Shown: positions 1 through 7,894 of the stretch, one piece after another
Layout: the number at the start of each line of letters is the position of its first letter
Position numbering within the stretch: position 1 is the stretch's first letter
NCBI RefSeq assembly: GCF_023502205.1
Contig: NZ_JAMFLG010000034.1
Location: forward strand, 1-48,331
DNA from: Aquiflexum sp. TKW24L
GTDB lineage: Bacteria > Bacteroidota > Bacteroidia > Cytophagales > Cyclobacteriaceae
DNA length: 48,331 bases
Reading direction: 5' to 3'
The notes under the pieces: generated by a model
Told to the model about the DNA's origin: nothing
Databases searched by the model: none
What the model saw: only the letters and a program-made list of their open reading frames with translations
Translations under genes and position numbers: made by a program

Positions 1-19
1 TCATTATGATATAAAAGCG

Positions 20-105
20 TAGTTACAAACTTGCTTAGGGCCTACTCCAAACTTCACCCAGGCGGGGATCACTGAACCGCCACTTTTGACAAACCTGTAT
101 TTGCA
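20..105 (-). repeat. Degenerate attC-like sequence downstream of the epimerase gene
   Basis: Just beyond the epimerase stop the minus strand carries GGCGGTTCAG (72-81 on the plus strand) facing a CCCCGCC segment, so a short stem can form. The same ten bases occur at 1182-1191 inside the better attC site. Further out, GTGAAGTTTGGAG resembles an arm of that site. I could not place both core sites, so the limits are approximate and the element may be damaged or partial. Confidence 0.35.
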
Positions 106-1068
106 TCAGGTATTCTTTCCCATTTCTTTAAGTGCGTCAACTGTGCTATAAATCGGCTTGTAATTAAGTTCATTAATTGCTTTTTCCGTTTTGTACTGTC
201 TGTTCATTGCAATGAAACTTAAATCAAATCTTGTCAATGGAGGATAACTATTATTGCCAAACACTTTCCAAATTATCTCGACTATTGATGCAGCAGGTTT
301 AGCAATAAAAGAAGGTGTATTTTTTTTAGAGATAGATACGTTTTCTGTTGCCATTAAGTCAGACAAAAATTCGATTGCTTTTAGTTTTGAATGGTCTGTT
401 ATGTTGTAAATTCCATTGTTTTTGCCATTTTCGAATGCCTTAGTTATAGCCTCCACAACATTTTTCACATATACCATTTCCATCCATATATCTCCTTTGT
501 CAATCCAAGAAAATGTACCCGTTTTTACTTTTTCTTTGAGGGTTTCTATGGCATTTACTCCCTTACCATAAATGAATGTAGGACGCAATATTATTTTTTG
601 AATGTTGCCATTAAAGGAAATTATACCTTGTTCAGCCAACATTTTAGATTTTCCATAATTCGAACTTGGTTCTTTGGGATATGGATATGATTCATCAATG
701 TCAAACAAGTCCTTTTTATCTTGTAATACAGATTCAGAACTAATATAAATAAATCGTTTGACGTTGTGCTTCTCTGCTGATTTTAATAGTTCCAAGGTCG
801 CAAGTGTGTTGTCCTTGAAAAAGTCTTGCCAAGCACCCCAAAACTCCACTCTCGCTGCACAGTGTATTAATACATCACATTCACTAAGTTCGTTCTCCCA
901 TTTTTGAATGTCATTAAAACTTCCAACAACTTCGTGAATGGGAAGATTTATTAAAGAGTTTTTAGTTCTTGTCAACGCAAGAACTTGATTGCCTTCGGAT
1001 ACAAGCCTTTCAATTAGGTGTCTTCCTAAAAATCCTGTTCCTCCTGTTACAAAAACTTTTTTTGTCAT
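106..1068 (-). CDS. NAD-dependent epimerase/dehydratase (extended SDR)
   Basis: About 320-residue extended short-chain dehydrogenase of the NAD-dependent epimerase family, probably acting on a nucleotide sugar or a sterol/flavonol-like substrate; the substrate cannot be told. The N-terminal Rossmann motif TGGTGFLG is at residues 8-15 and the catalytic pair lies in NYGKSK near residue 150. A longer reading frame starts at 1119, but its extra 17 residues are encoded by the attC-like site at 1086-1216, so the ATG at 1068, 18 bases after the attC core, is preferred. The gene sits between attC-like sequences on the minus strand, as expected for an integron cassette. Family assignment is firm; the substrate is unknown. 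Confidence 0.85.
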   Translation of the reverse strand: MTKKVFVTGGTGFLGRHLIERLVSEGNQVLALTRTKNSLINLPIHEVVGSFNDIQKWENELSECDVLIHCAARVEFWGAWQDFFKDNTLATLELLKSAEKHNVKRFIYISSESVLQDKKDLFDIDESYPYPKEPSSNYGKSKMLAEQGIISFNGNIQKIILRPTFIYGKGVNAIETLKEKVKTGTFSWIDKGDIWMEMVYVKNVVEAITKAFENGKNNGIYNITDHSKLKAIEFLSDLMATENVSISKKNTPSFIAKPAASIVEIIWKVFGNNSYPPLTRFDLSFIAMNRQYKTEKAINELNYKPIYSTVDALKEMGKNT

Positions 1069-1085
1069 TTTTGTTTTTTTCTTGA

Positions 1086-1216
1086 TGCTAACGTGATTCA
1101 GCTTGGAGACGGCGGGCATTCGGAAACGTTCTCTTCTAATCTACTCCTTACCTTTTTAAGATACTGAACTTTCTATTTACTCTGAACCGCCCGCTGTATC
1201 CAAGGTGATGTTGGAC
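1086..1216 (-). repeat. attC-like recombination site between two cassettes
   Basis: Read on the minus strand, the 131-base spacer begins with GTCCAAC (plus 1210-1216), an exact match to the inverse core RYYYAAC and directly abutting the stop codon of the RhuM-Fic gene. It ends with GTTAGCA (plus 1086-1092), close to the core GTTRRRY. The two ends are imperfect inverted repeats: CCAACATCACCTTGGATAC faces the reverse complement of CTCCAAGCTGAATCACGTTAG, and GCGGGC faces GCCCGC. Length and layout fit attC sites of chromosomal integrons. Recombination activity is inferred. Confidence 0.6.
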
Positions 1217-2227
1217 TTAGTTCTTTATTAGGTTCACTATCAGTTTTATCATCAATTCCCTTTGCTCAGGTAAACTTTGGGCTACTGCCAATGCCAGAGC
1301 CACCAAAGTGTTTTCATTAATTTTCCTTATTCCCCTTTCATCCAAATGAAAAGTGTTCTGTTCCAAGAACCACACAAATAGAAATGAACCAATTCTCTTA
1401 TTTCCATCGCTGAAGGCGTGACCTTTGATGACAGAGTATAACAATTGTGCTGCCTGCTCTTCAATGGTTGGATATGCCAATTCTCCAAAAACCGTTTGGG
1501 AAATACTGCCCAATATTCCCCTGAAGGAATCATCTTTCTCGTTTCCGAAAAGCTCTCCCGTTTCTCCTTTCTGAATCAATTCCCTCTTTAATTGGTGAAT
1601 GGCTTTCTTGACATCTTCATAATTGATGACATAAATAATTTCTTTCGAAAGGTTGTCAAGCTGAAGATCTTCTGAATCATACCTATTAAGCAATTCAAAA
1701 GATTTGGAATACTTTGAAATAATATCCAAAAACCCTTCTGTCAGTACTCTTTGTGACTCAAACTTTCTTTCCCTTAAAATATCAAGTTGGTTTTCTAACT
1801 GTATGATTTTTTGGTCTTGTTTGCTCAGTAATTCGCTGTTGATGGCATAACCTTTCACTAAGTAATCTTTCAATCTTTGGGTTGCCCATTTTCTGAATTC
1901 AATCCCAACAGGTGATTTCACACGGTATCCTACTGAGATCACAACATCCAAATTGTAAGCTGAAACTGCTCTTACTACCTTTCTTTCTCCTTCTTTTTGA
2001 ACTTGGCGGAAATCCCGCCAAGTTGACTCTTTTTCCAATTCTCCCTCTTTGTAAATATTTCGGATATGCTCACCAATCGTCCTTCTAGCTTTACCAAATA
2101 ACTCAACAAGCTGCTGTTCGGTAACCCAAACCGTATCATGCTCGCCATCCAAAATGATTTCAAATTCATCACTACCTTGGGAGGGTTTAAAAACCACTAT
2201 TTCAGAAATGAAGTCACCTGTTTCCAT
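1217..2227 (-). CDS. RhuM-type virulence protein with C-terminal Fic/Doc domain
   Basis: A 336-residue protein of two parts. The first ~150 residues resemble the RhuM virulence protein family (VTEQQLVELFGKARRTIGEH, then a segment on lacking or having standard sequence around VGIEFRKWATQRL). A coiled-coil-like stretch near residues 155-185 follows. The C-terminus is a Fic/Doc domain with the motif HAFSDGNKR at 270-278, matching HxFx(D/N)GNKR; such domains usually transfer AMP or phosphate to a target protein. No separate antitoxin is next to it. It directly abuts the attC-like site at its 3' end, so it is probably cassette-borne. The host target and biological role are unknown. Confidence 0.85.
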   Translation of the reverse strand: METGDFISEIVVFKPSQGSDEFEIILDGEHDTVWVTEQQLVELFGKARRTIGEHIRNIYKEGELEKESTWRDFRQVQKEGERKVVRAVSAYNLDVVISVGYRVKSPVGIEFRKWATQRLKDYLVKGYAINSELLSKQDQKIIQLENQLDILRERKFESQRVLTEGFLDIISKYSKSFELLNRYDSEDLQLDNLSKEIIYVINYEDVKKAIHQLKRELIQKGETGELFGNEKDDSFRGILGSISQTVFGELAYPTIEEQAAQLLYSVIKGHAFSDGNKRIGSFLFVWFLEQNTFHLDERGIRKINENTLVALALAVAQSLPEQRELMIKLIVNLIKN

Positions 2228-2262
2228 GTAGGAAGATAAAGTTTTTTGATAAAAATATCAGT

Positions 2263-2596
2263 TCATTGTTTTAAAAAACCTTTGATTTCAAAATTTTTAG
2301 GATCTTTAACAGCATATTCAATTAAGACCTTTGATCCAATTTCCTTTTTATCGATTCTCTGAGAAAGTTTTTTCTTTTGAACATAGACTGAGTCTTCAAC
2401 TAGATAGGATATTGTGATAATTTGGGTAAATCCTCTCCCCATTGGTCCATACCCAAGTGCATTATCTGTAATCACGGCTTTTGCTTCTGCGGTTTTTGTC
2501 CATGGAGCAAAGAGTGTTTCAAAATTATTCCATGCTAGGTATAGAAAAAACTCCAAACCCCAATATTCCGATTATCCAAGGATTCTGCTTTGCCAT
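2263..2596 (-). pseudogene. DUF3592-like small membrane protein, frameshifted
   Basis: An ATG at 2596 opens a frame reading MAKQNPWIIGILGFGVF, a plausible membrane segment, which then hits a stop. The continuation is in another frame (2263-2556), reading FLYLAWNNFETL and then a soluble domain resembling DUF3592 proteins. The break falls at a run of six T on the minus strand (plus 2545-2550). With five T the two halves would join into one ~110-residue protein. It may be a real inactivation, a phase-variable or slippage site, or a sequencing error. Taken alone, the downstream half could only start at a TTG. The gene starts 14 bases after an attC-like core. Confidence 0.6.
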
Positions 2597-2606
2597 TTTA
2601 GAATTG

Positions 2607-2670
2607 ACCCCAACGTTTTGCTTCACGCAATCATTGCGCTATATATGGCATACATAGCACAACTGTTGCC
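2607..2670 (-). repeat. attC-like site at the start of the cassette run
   Basis: The plus strand has CAACGTTTTGC (2611-2621) and GCACAACTGTTG (2657-2668), imperfect inverted repeats with one bulged base and one mismatch, as is usual in attC. Inside are CGCAATCATTGCG and a near-palindrome TATATATGGCATACATA. On the minus strand the site ends in CGTTGGGG, near the consensus core, 14 bases before the ATG of the next gene. Only about 60 bases long. Function is inferred from shape. Confidence 0.5.
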
Positions 2671-2935
2671 GATATTTTTCAATATATTTAAACATAAAAC
2701 TAATCCCCTAAATTTCCAATTTGACCAAATCACTTTTTCCATCTTCACTCCCTTCTTTTCCTGTAAGATCCTACCATGCGAACCTATTTAAAGAGCTTAA
2801 CTGTTGATGTCAGCAGAAGTCAAGACCATATTTAAGGTTTGGTTCTAGGTCAATATCCACGAATATCCAGTATCTATTAATATCTAATAGGATAAAGGCT
2901 CCACCTAACCACGCTTAACCAATAATTATCGAATC
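2671..2935. other. Spacer with no gene, upstream of the monooxygenase gene
   Basis: Together with the attC-like site this makes about 340 bases without a credible gene. An open frame across 2414-2791 on the plus strand overlaps the attC-like site and has no recognisable protein character. Just before the next gene lies a short run rich in TATCTATTAATATCTAATA. I see no convincing -7 element. Confidence 0.5.
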
Positions 2936-3949
2936 ATGTCCAATAAAAATATCTCATACTCCATCTTAGAACTAGCCATTGTGCCGCAGGGTGGCACTAT
3001 AAAACAAACCCTCAACAACTCCCTTGTATTTGCCCAAGCAGCTGAATCTTTAGGTTACAAGCGGTATTGGTTTGCCGAGCACCATAATTCTGAGCATATC
3101 GGCAGCAGTGCTACTTCTCTTTTGATCGGTTACGTGGCAGAAAATACCAAAACCATCCGGGTTGGTTCGGGCGGCATCATGCTGCCCAATCACTCCCCGT
3201 TGATTATCGCAGAGCAGTTTGGAACTTTAGCACACCTTTATCCCAACCGCATCGATTTGGGTTTGGGAAGAGCGCCGGGAACAGATTCGCAGACAGCACA
3301 AGCCATCCGCTCGGATTTTATGCAGGCCGCACACTCATTTCCAAATGAAGTAGAGAAGATCCAAAATTATTTTTCAGTCAAAAACAAAAGCGCCAAAGTA
3401 CGGGCAACCATAGCGGAAGGAACAGATGTGCCGCTGTATATCTTAGGATCGAGTACAGACAGTGCCCATTTGTCGGCTGAAAAGGGTTTACCCTATGCTT
3501 TTGCCAGCCACTTTGCGTCCACTTATTTGCTTCAGGCTTTGAGTATCTACCATCAGGAATTTCAGCCTTCTGAGTTTTTGGAAAAGCCATATACTTTGGC
3601 CGGGGTCAATGTATTTGTGGCCGATACTGACGAAGAAGCTGAAAGATTATATACGACCTTGATCCGGATGTTTTTCAGTGTGTTGACAGGATCCAGACAG
3701 GGTTTACAGGCACCTACAGAAATGACAAAAGACCTGAAAGAGATGGTGCAGCATCCTTCCTTGCAACAGATGCTTAAATATTCCTTTGTAGGCAGTAAGC
3801 AAACTGTTAAAAAGCAGGCGAAGGAATTTTTGGCACAAACCCAAGTGGATGAAATCATCGCAACATCTACCATGTATGCCATTGAAGACAGGATAAAGTC
3901 CGCGAGGCTATTTGCAGAAGTGATGGAAGAGATTAATGGGGGTGGTTAA
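2936..3949 (+). CDS. LLM-class flavin-dependent oxidoreductase (luciferase-like)
   Basis: A 337-residue flavin monooxygenase of the bacterial luciferase-like family, MsnO8-like subgroup. Near the start it has the group's signature LELAIVPQGGT, then RYWFAEHHN, VGSGGIMLPNHSPL and RIDLGLGRAPGTD, which mark the TIM-barrel flavin site. Length is normal. These enzymes use FMNH2 from a partner reductase to oxidise small organic compounds, and the substrate cannot be read from sequence. It stands alone, followed by the hairpin repeat array, and marks the change from the minus-strand cassettes to ordinary chromosome. Confidence 0.9.
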   Translation: MSNKNISYSILELAIVPQGGTIKQTLNNSLVFAQAAESLGYKRYWFAEHHNSEHIGSSATSLLIGYVAENTKTIRVGSGGIMLPNHSPLIIAEQFGTLAHLYPNRIDLGLGRAPGTDSQTAQAIRSDFMQAAHSFPNEVEKIQNYFSVKNKSAKVRATIAEGTDVPLYILGSSTDSAHLSAEKGLPYAFASHFASTYLLQALSIYHQEFQPSEFLEKPYTLAGVNVFVADTDEEAERLYTTLIRMFFSVLTGSRQGLQAPTEMTKDLKEMVQHPSLQQMLKYSFVGSKQTVKKQAKEFLAQTQVDEIIATSTMYAIEDRIKSARLFAEVMEEINGGG

Positions 3950-4170
3950 TTGATTATTTAGTTAATTAGTTAATGGTTATTTGTTAAGGTCCCTGAGCTT
4001 GCCGAAGGGTTGGTTATGGGGTTATTTGGTTAATGGTTATTTGTCCAGGTCCCTGAGCTTGCCGAAGGGTGGTCCCTGAGCTTGCCGAAGGGTGGTCCCT
4101 GAGCTTGCCGAAGGGTGGTCCCTGAGCTTGCCGAAGGGTTGCTTATGGCTTAATTGATTAGTGGTTAATT
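3950..4170. repeat. Tandem 23-bp hairpin repeats in an AT-rich spacer
   Basis: The 23-base unit GGTCCCTGAGCTTGCCGAAGGGT occurs five times: 3988-4010, then four perfect head-to-tail copies at 4048-4070, 4071-4093, 4094-4116 and 4117-4139. Each unit can fold with CCCT against AGGG. The first copy and its AT-rich flank (TTAATGGTTATTTGT) are themselves repeated just upstream of the second. The unit resembles a REP-like sequence scattered in many bacterial genomes. There are no spacers, so it is not a CRISPR. Confidence 0.9.
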
Positions 4171-4245
4171 GGTTATTAGGAAAAGGATCAGGCTTGTGAT
4201 TTTTAAAGCTTTTGGCTAACTTAATTCTGCAAACAGGATTAACCT

Positions 4246-4620
4246 ATGACAATTATAAAGGCTATTTCAGGATTAATTGGACTGATTATTCCACTATTTA
4301 TAGGAGGTACGATTGAATTACCAGAGAATATCCTGCTAGTTTGGATCTGCCTTTTTTCATTTGGAATATCAGGTAAGCTTCTCTTACAGCTTTTTGAAAA
4401 ACCTTTTTTGAATAGCTATCCCATAATTGAAGCACGGGATCGGCATCCTAGATTTTTAAATCTGTTTAGTACCTATATCCTGTTTTTAGGCTTAGGTAGT
4501 CAATTAGGTGAAATTCTGTTCTACCAAAAAGTAGGAGTCCTACCAATTACCTTAATAATTTTTGGCATTTCGATTTATTTGGGAGCCCATTTGTTTAGCC
4601 CAAAAAAGTGGCTTTTTTAA
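4246..4620 (+). CDS. Small hypothetical membrane protein
   Basis: A 124-residue protein that I do not recognise. It shows three or four hydrophobic segments (about residues 5-20, 27-45, 73-90 and 97-117), joined by a short polar loop containing EARDRHPRF. No catalytic or metal-binding motif is visible. It lies alone between the repeat array and a convergent gene, sharing the bidirectional terminator region at 4687-4715. Its start is the first ATG of the frame, preceded by a purine-rich AACAGGATT stretch. Coding status is likely from length and membrane pattern, but not certain. Confidence 0.6.
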   Translation: MTIIKAISGLIGLIIPLFIGGTIELPENILLVWICLFSFGISGKLLLQLFEKPFLNSYPIIEARDRHPRFLNLFSTYILFLGLGSQLGEILFYQKVGVLPITLIIFGISIYLGAHLFSPKKWLF

Positions 4621-4671
4621 TCAAAAAAATTAAGTAATTGTCGTCGCAATCTTAACCCACAGATTTTAGGT

Positions 4672-4715
4672 ATAAAAAAAGAAAAAAACAAGAAGCCTTC
4701 AACAGGCTTCTTGTT
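4672..4715 (-). terminator. Rho-independent terminator, strong 11-bp stem
   Basis: AACAAGAAGCC (4687-4697) and GGCTTCTTGTT (4705-4715) form a perfect 11-bp stem with a seven-base loop. The long A-rich run at 4672-4688 reads as a T tract on the minus strand, so it ends the minus-strand gene at 4731-5759. It may also stop the convergent small gene. Confidence 0.85.
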
Positions 4716-4730
4716 CTGATAAATTAGTGG

Positions 4731-5759
4731 TTATTTAAATTCTCCGCGACCTATGGCTGCTTCTCTTTCAATCACTCGATCTTCATTTCTGAAGTAATCT
4801 TCCCTCAAGTTCTTTACTCCTACAAATCCTCCAAAAGTGGCGGCTATAGCTCCTAGAACTAGTGCAACTGCGAGATACATCGCTGCATCACCCACTGACT
4901 TGGCGATATTTTCTGCTTTCTGCTCAGCCTTTTCTTTAGTCTCTTGCAAAAACGCTTCAAATTCCACCCTTGCCCTTTCAAATTCAGCAAAAGTGTTTTC
5001 AACTGCCTGCTTAGCTTCGGCTTCGGTCATATCGGTTCGCTCCACAACGATATTGACAAGTGCCTGTTGGTCTAAAGCCTTAAAGGATTGTTCAAACCTG
5101 TTTTTGGACTGGTTCAAGATACCTTCAACTTTACTATCACCTCTTCCGGGTCTACTTGCCATGTTTTTTGCGTCACTGACAGATTTTTCACCTTGAGACT
5201 TCAGGTATTCGGGATCAAGATTCGCCTTACCGGTATCCTCCAATAGGGAATAAAACTCTTTTTTCGCATCATCTAAAGACAATTCTATGTCTTGGAACTG
5301 ATCCTTTACGATGGGACCCAATTGGTCAGAAATGACATCCCCTGTTTTGGATAGGACTCCTCCAACCACATTTCCCACGCCAGAAATAATGCTTCCTATG
5401 ATAGAAGTAAGCAACCAAGCTGAAATAAGGGTGTACAATGCCCAAGTCATAATGCCATGAATTACCCCGCTAAAATTTGTAAAGGAGATACCCAACCGTG
5501 CTGCGACAAATCCGCCAGTAAAAAGTACAATCAGGTTACTCAGAACCCACCAAATAATAGCGCCTGTTCCCAGTCCGCTCATTGGATTATTTTCCTCAAT
5601 AGGTTCTATACTCCATAATCCTATCGCTACTCCAATCAGATTTAATATCAACATGGCCGCTAGGGCTGCAATGGTACCTGCGAAAATAGCCCTCCAGGAA
5701 ATTCCTTTGGGAGGCACTTTAGTGTAAGAATGGTAATCAATAGTAGTTTTCATAATCAT
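4731..5759 (-). CDS. Membrane protein with long helical periplasmic or cytosolic insert
   Basis: A 342-residue protein of a type common in Bacteroidota, without a known function. It has an N-terminal hydrophobic segment (~25-48), two more near 65-115 and one near 120-145, then a charged, helix-rich stretch from ~150 to 290 (many Glu, Lys and Ala, including AEAKQAVENTFAEFERARVE), and a last membrane segment at ~295-318 followed by a basic tail. The helical part resembles a coiled coil. Start is taken at MIMKTT; the third residue is an equally possible ATG. It has its own downstream terminator and probably forms a single-gene unit. Confidence 0.75.
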   Translation of the reverse strand: MIMKTTIDYHSYTKVPPKGISWRAIFAGTIAALAAMLILNLIGVAIGLWSIEPIEENNPMSGLGTGAIIWWVLSNLIVLFTGGFVAARLGISFTNFSGVIHGIMTWALYTLISAWLLTSIIGSIISGVGNVVGGVLSKTGDVISDQLGPIVKDQFQDIELSLDDAKKEFYSLLEDTGKANLDPEYLKSQGEKSVSDAKNMASRPGRGDSKVEGILNQSKNRFEQSFKALDQQALVNIVVERTDMTEAEAKQAVENTFAEFERARVEFEAFLQETKEKAEQKAENIAKSVGDAAMYLAVALVLGAIAATFGGFVGVKNLREDYFRNEDRVIEREAAIGRGEFK

Positions 5760-5876
5760 TGGTTTGGTTTTTAATTTATAAGAAATAGTCTGTGGTTCAT
5801 TTTAAACCACCTTCATTTTAATTGTTGCGTCGTAGTATCCTGATGACTTATGTTAAAAAAATTGAGCTGGAAAGGA

Positions 5877-6629
5877 TTACTGAGCCAGATAGCCACCATC
5901 TACATTGAAATAGGCTCCAGTCACAAATGACGCTTTATCGGAATTTAACCATAAAGCCAATTCTGCAACTTCTTCAGATGTTCCCAATCTACCCAAAGGA
6001 TGTAATGCCACCAATCCGTCCATGGTAGCCTCATCTAAGTTTTTGGTAAGCAAGGGTGTGGAGATATATCCCGGTCCTATTGAATTGATTCGGATTTTAT
6101 ATTGTGCATATTCCAATGCTGCTGACTCTGTCAGCCCAATAACACCATGCTTAGACGCTGCATAAGCCGAAGAATTAGGCGTACCTACTTTACCAAGAAT
6201 TGAGGCCATATTTACAATACTTCCTCCACCAGCTTCGAGCATGGCAGGAATTTGGTAGCGCATGCCATAAAAAACCCCAGAAAGGTTGATGGCAATGGTT
6301 TTGTCCCAACCTTCAATTGGATATTCTCCCACAGGGCTGATAGGCCCGCCGATTCCGGCATTGTTCACGGCTACGTGCAAAGCCCCAAAATGCTTGACAG
6401 TCAGCTCCACTAGATTTTTGCTGTCCACAGGCTTAGAAGTATCCGCCTTAATAAAAATCGCATCACCTCCATTTTCTCTGATAGAAGCAACAGTATCCTC
6501 ACTACCCTTCTCATCAATATCGGAAACAACAATCTTGGCACCTTCTGATGCATACAATAAGGCAATTGCTTTGCCTATTCCAGAAGCTGCACCGGTTATT
6601 ATTGCTACTTTGTTCTCTAAAATTCCCAC
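5877..6629 (-). CDS. Classical SDR oxidoreductase (glucose 1-dehydrogenase-like)
   Basis: A 250-residue classical short-chain dehydrogenase of normal length. Cofactor motif TGAASGIG at residues 12-19, acidic D37 after the second strand (favouring NAD(H) over NADP(H)), NNAG at 89-92, and the catalytic residues S143, Y156 and K160 in YAASK. The C-terminal ASFVTGAYFNVDGGYLAQ is typical of family members annotated as glucose 1-dehydrogenase or 3-oxoacyl reductase-like. The true substrate is not known. It lies between the membrane protein and the MscS gene on the same strand with spacers of more than 100 bases, so probably separately transcribed. Confidence 0.9.
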   Translation of the reverse strand: MGILENKVAIITGAASGIGKAIALLYASEGAKIVVSDIDEKGSEDTVASIRENGGDAIFIKADTSKPVDSKNLVELTVKHFGALHVAVNNAGIGGPISPVGEYPIEGWDKTIAINLSGVFYGMRYQIPAMLEAGGGSIVNMASILGKVGTPNSSAYAASKHGVIGLTESAALEYAQYKIRINSIGPGYISTPLLTKNLDEATMDGLVALHPLGRLGTSEEVAELALWLNSDKASFVTGAYFNVDGGYLAQ

Positions 6630-6776
6630 CTCTTAATTGGTTTAAATGATTGACTTTATGGTCAATACAAAGGTCAGGTCAATTAAAATTCTAGGGTTAC
6701 AGAAATCCGGCAAAGAATTGTAAATTCAAAAGATGAAATACGTCCACGCCTGACAAGGATAGGTATCGGACAAATG

Positions 6777-7862
6777 CTATTGATCTTTCTGCTTTGTTGA
6801 ATTTGGAAAAATCACCTTTTCCGGATGTTTCTTTAATTCTTCCATGACGATTTCAAAAAGTTCTTTTCTTACCCGTCCTGAACTTTTGGGCTCAACCAAG
6901 TATCGCACGGTCACCTCTATCCATGTATTGACATGGGCTTTTAAAATCACGGAAGGATATTCATTTACATCAAATTCATCGACCGGTGTATCTGCCAGAA
7001 TCTTTTTAAATCGCCTTACCCTTCTCACCATGGATTCACCTATTTTCACTTCAACAATTTGCTTTGTAGTAGCTGCCGTAAAATCAAAATCACTGTCATA
7101 AGAGATGAAGAAACTAAATTCGTTCCAGATGAAAGGAAATAAAGGCCATGAATAATTATAGACATATTCACTGAAGACTTTTGAATTGGCAAATCTGATG
7201 ATACGTCCACTAGGATGGTCAGCGGATAAATAATCCCCATTAAATTCCCACAAGGTGGTATCCAAATAGCTCACATTGATCACATCTCCAAACACATTGC
7301 CTATCTTGATCCGTTCGCCGACTTCATATGGCTTTCGGATAAGAATGTAAAGCCATGCAAAAAAACTTGTGATGGGATTTTGCAAAGCAAAGCCAAGCGT
7401 AAGAGAAATTATACCAAAAGAAACTGCTGCGGCATACCAATTGGCAAACAGCAATGAAAGGATAATGGCAAGTATAAGGAGGGCTGCAAAAAAATCAGCA
7501 ATCCTGTTAAAATTGAATTCTTTGGTTTTATCTTTTATTTTTCGGTTAACTAATTTTTTTAAAAGCCTGTTGGCAATTAACACCAAAGAAATCAACATGA
7601 CAGCAAGTACAATTCTCTGCAAAAGCGGTATATAGCTGCCGGCAATTGGTAAAATTTTCTGACCTAAAAGAAAATAAAGAGCACCACAGGATAGAAATAT
7701 GATAACAGTCATTCCTAAAAAGGGAGCTTCTTTTTTTATAATACCAGCACTTACCTTTTCTTCAACAATTGAGGTTTCGCTCAAAGCTCTTTGTACCTTC
7801 TCATCCTTTTTGATGTCTTCTATTTCTTTGTCTTCTGAGGCGTCTGAAGTTTCCATATTCAC
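6777..7862 (-). CDS. MscS-family mechanosensitive ion channel
   Basis: A 361-residue MscS-type channel. A charged N-terminal tail of ~45 residues precedes several hydrophobic segments (~50-70, 78-98, 120-140, 145-165). The pore-like segment GIISLTLGFALQNPITSFFAW and the following beta domain (YEVGERIKIGNVFGDVINVS) are the family signature. The C-terminal cytosolic part, about 120 residues, is long and soluble. Such channels release solutes on hypo-osmotic shock. Nearby genes give no specialised role. Start is taken at MNMETSD; M3 is possible. Confidence 0.9.
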   Translation of the reverse strand: MNMETSDASEDKEIEDIKKDEKVQRALSETSIVEEKVSAGIIKKEAPFLGMTVIIFLSCGALYFLLGQKILPIAGSYIPLLQRIVLAVMLISLVLIANRLLKKLVNRKIKDKTKEFNFNRIADFFAALLILAIILSLLFANWYAAAVSFGIISLTLGFALQNPITSFFAWLYILIRKPYEVGERIKIGNVFGDVINVSYLDTTLWEFNGDYLSADHPSGRIIRFANSKVFSEYVYNYSWPLFPFIWNEFSFFISYDSDFDFTAATTKQIVEVKIGESMVRRVRRFKKILADTPVDEFDVNEYPSVILKAHVNTWIEVTVRYLVEPKSSGRVRKELFEIVMEELKKHPEKVIFPNSTKQKDQ

Positions 7863-7894
7863 GGTAATTTAGAGGTAAAAAAATAACCTTTGTT

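Noticed and set aside
391-690. Open frame on the plus strand inside the epimerase gene
   Set aside because: It is antisense to a firm SDR gene and has no recognisable domain; it follows codon bias of the real gene.
2414-2791. Plus-strand 125-residue frame over the attC-like site
   Set aside because: It overlaps the frameshifted gene and attC-like repeat, and its translation has no protein family character.
4048-4139. Possible CRISPR array
   Set aside because: The repeats are directly adjacent with no variable spacers, and no cas genes are present.
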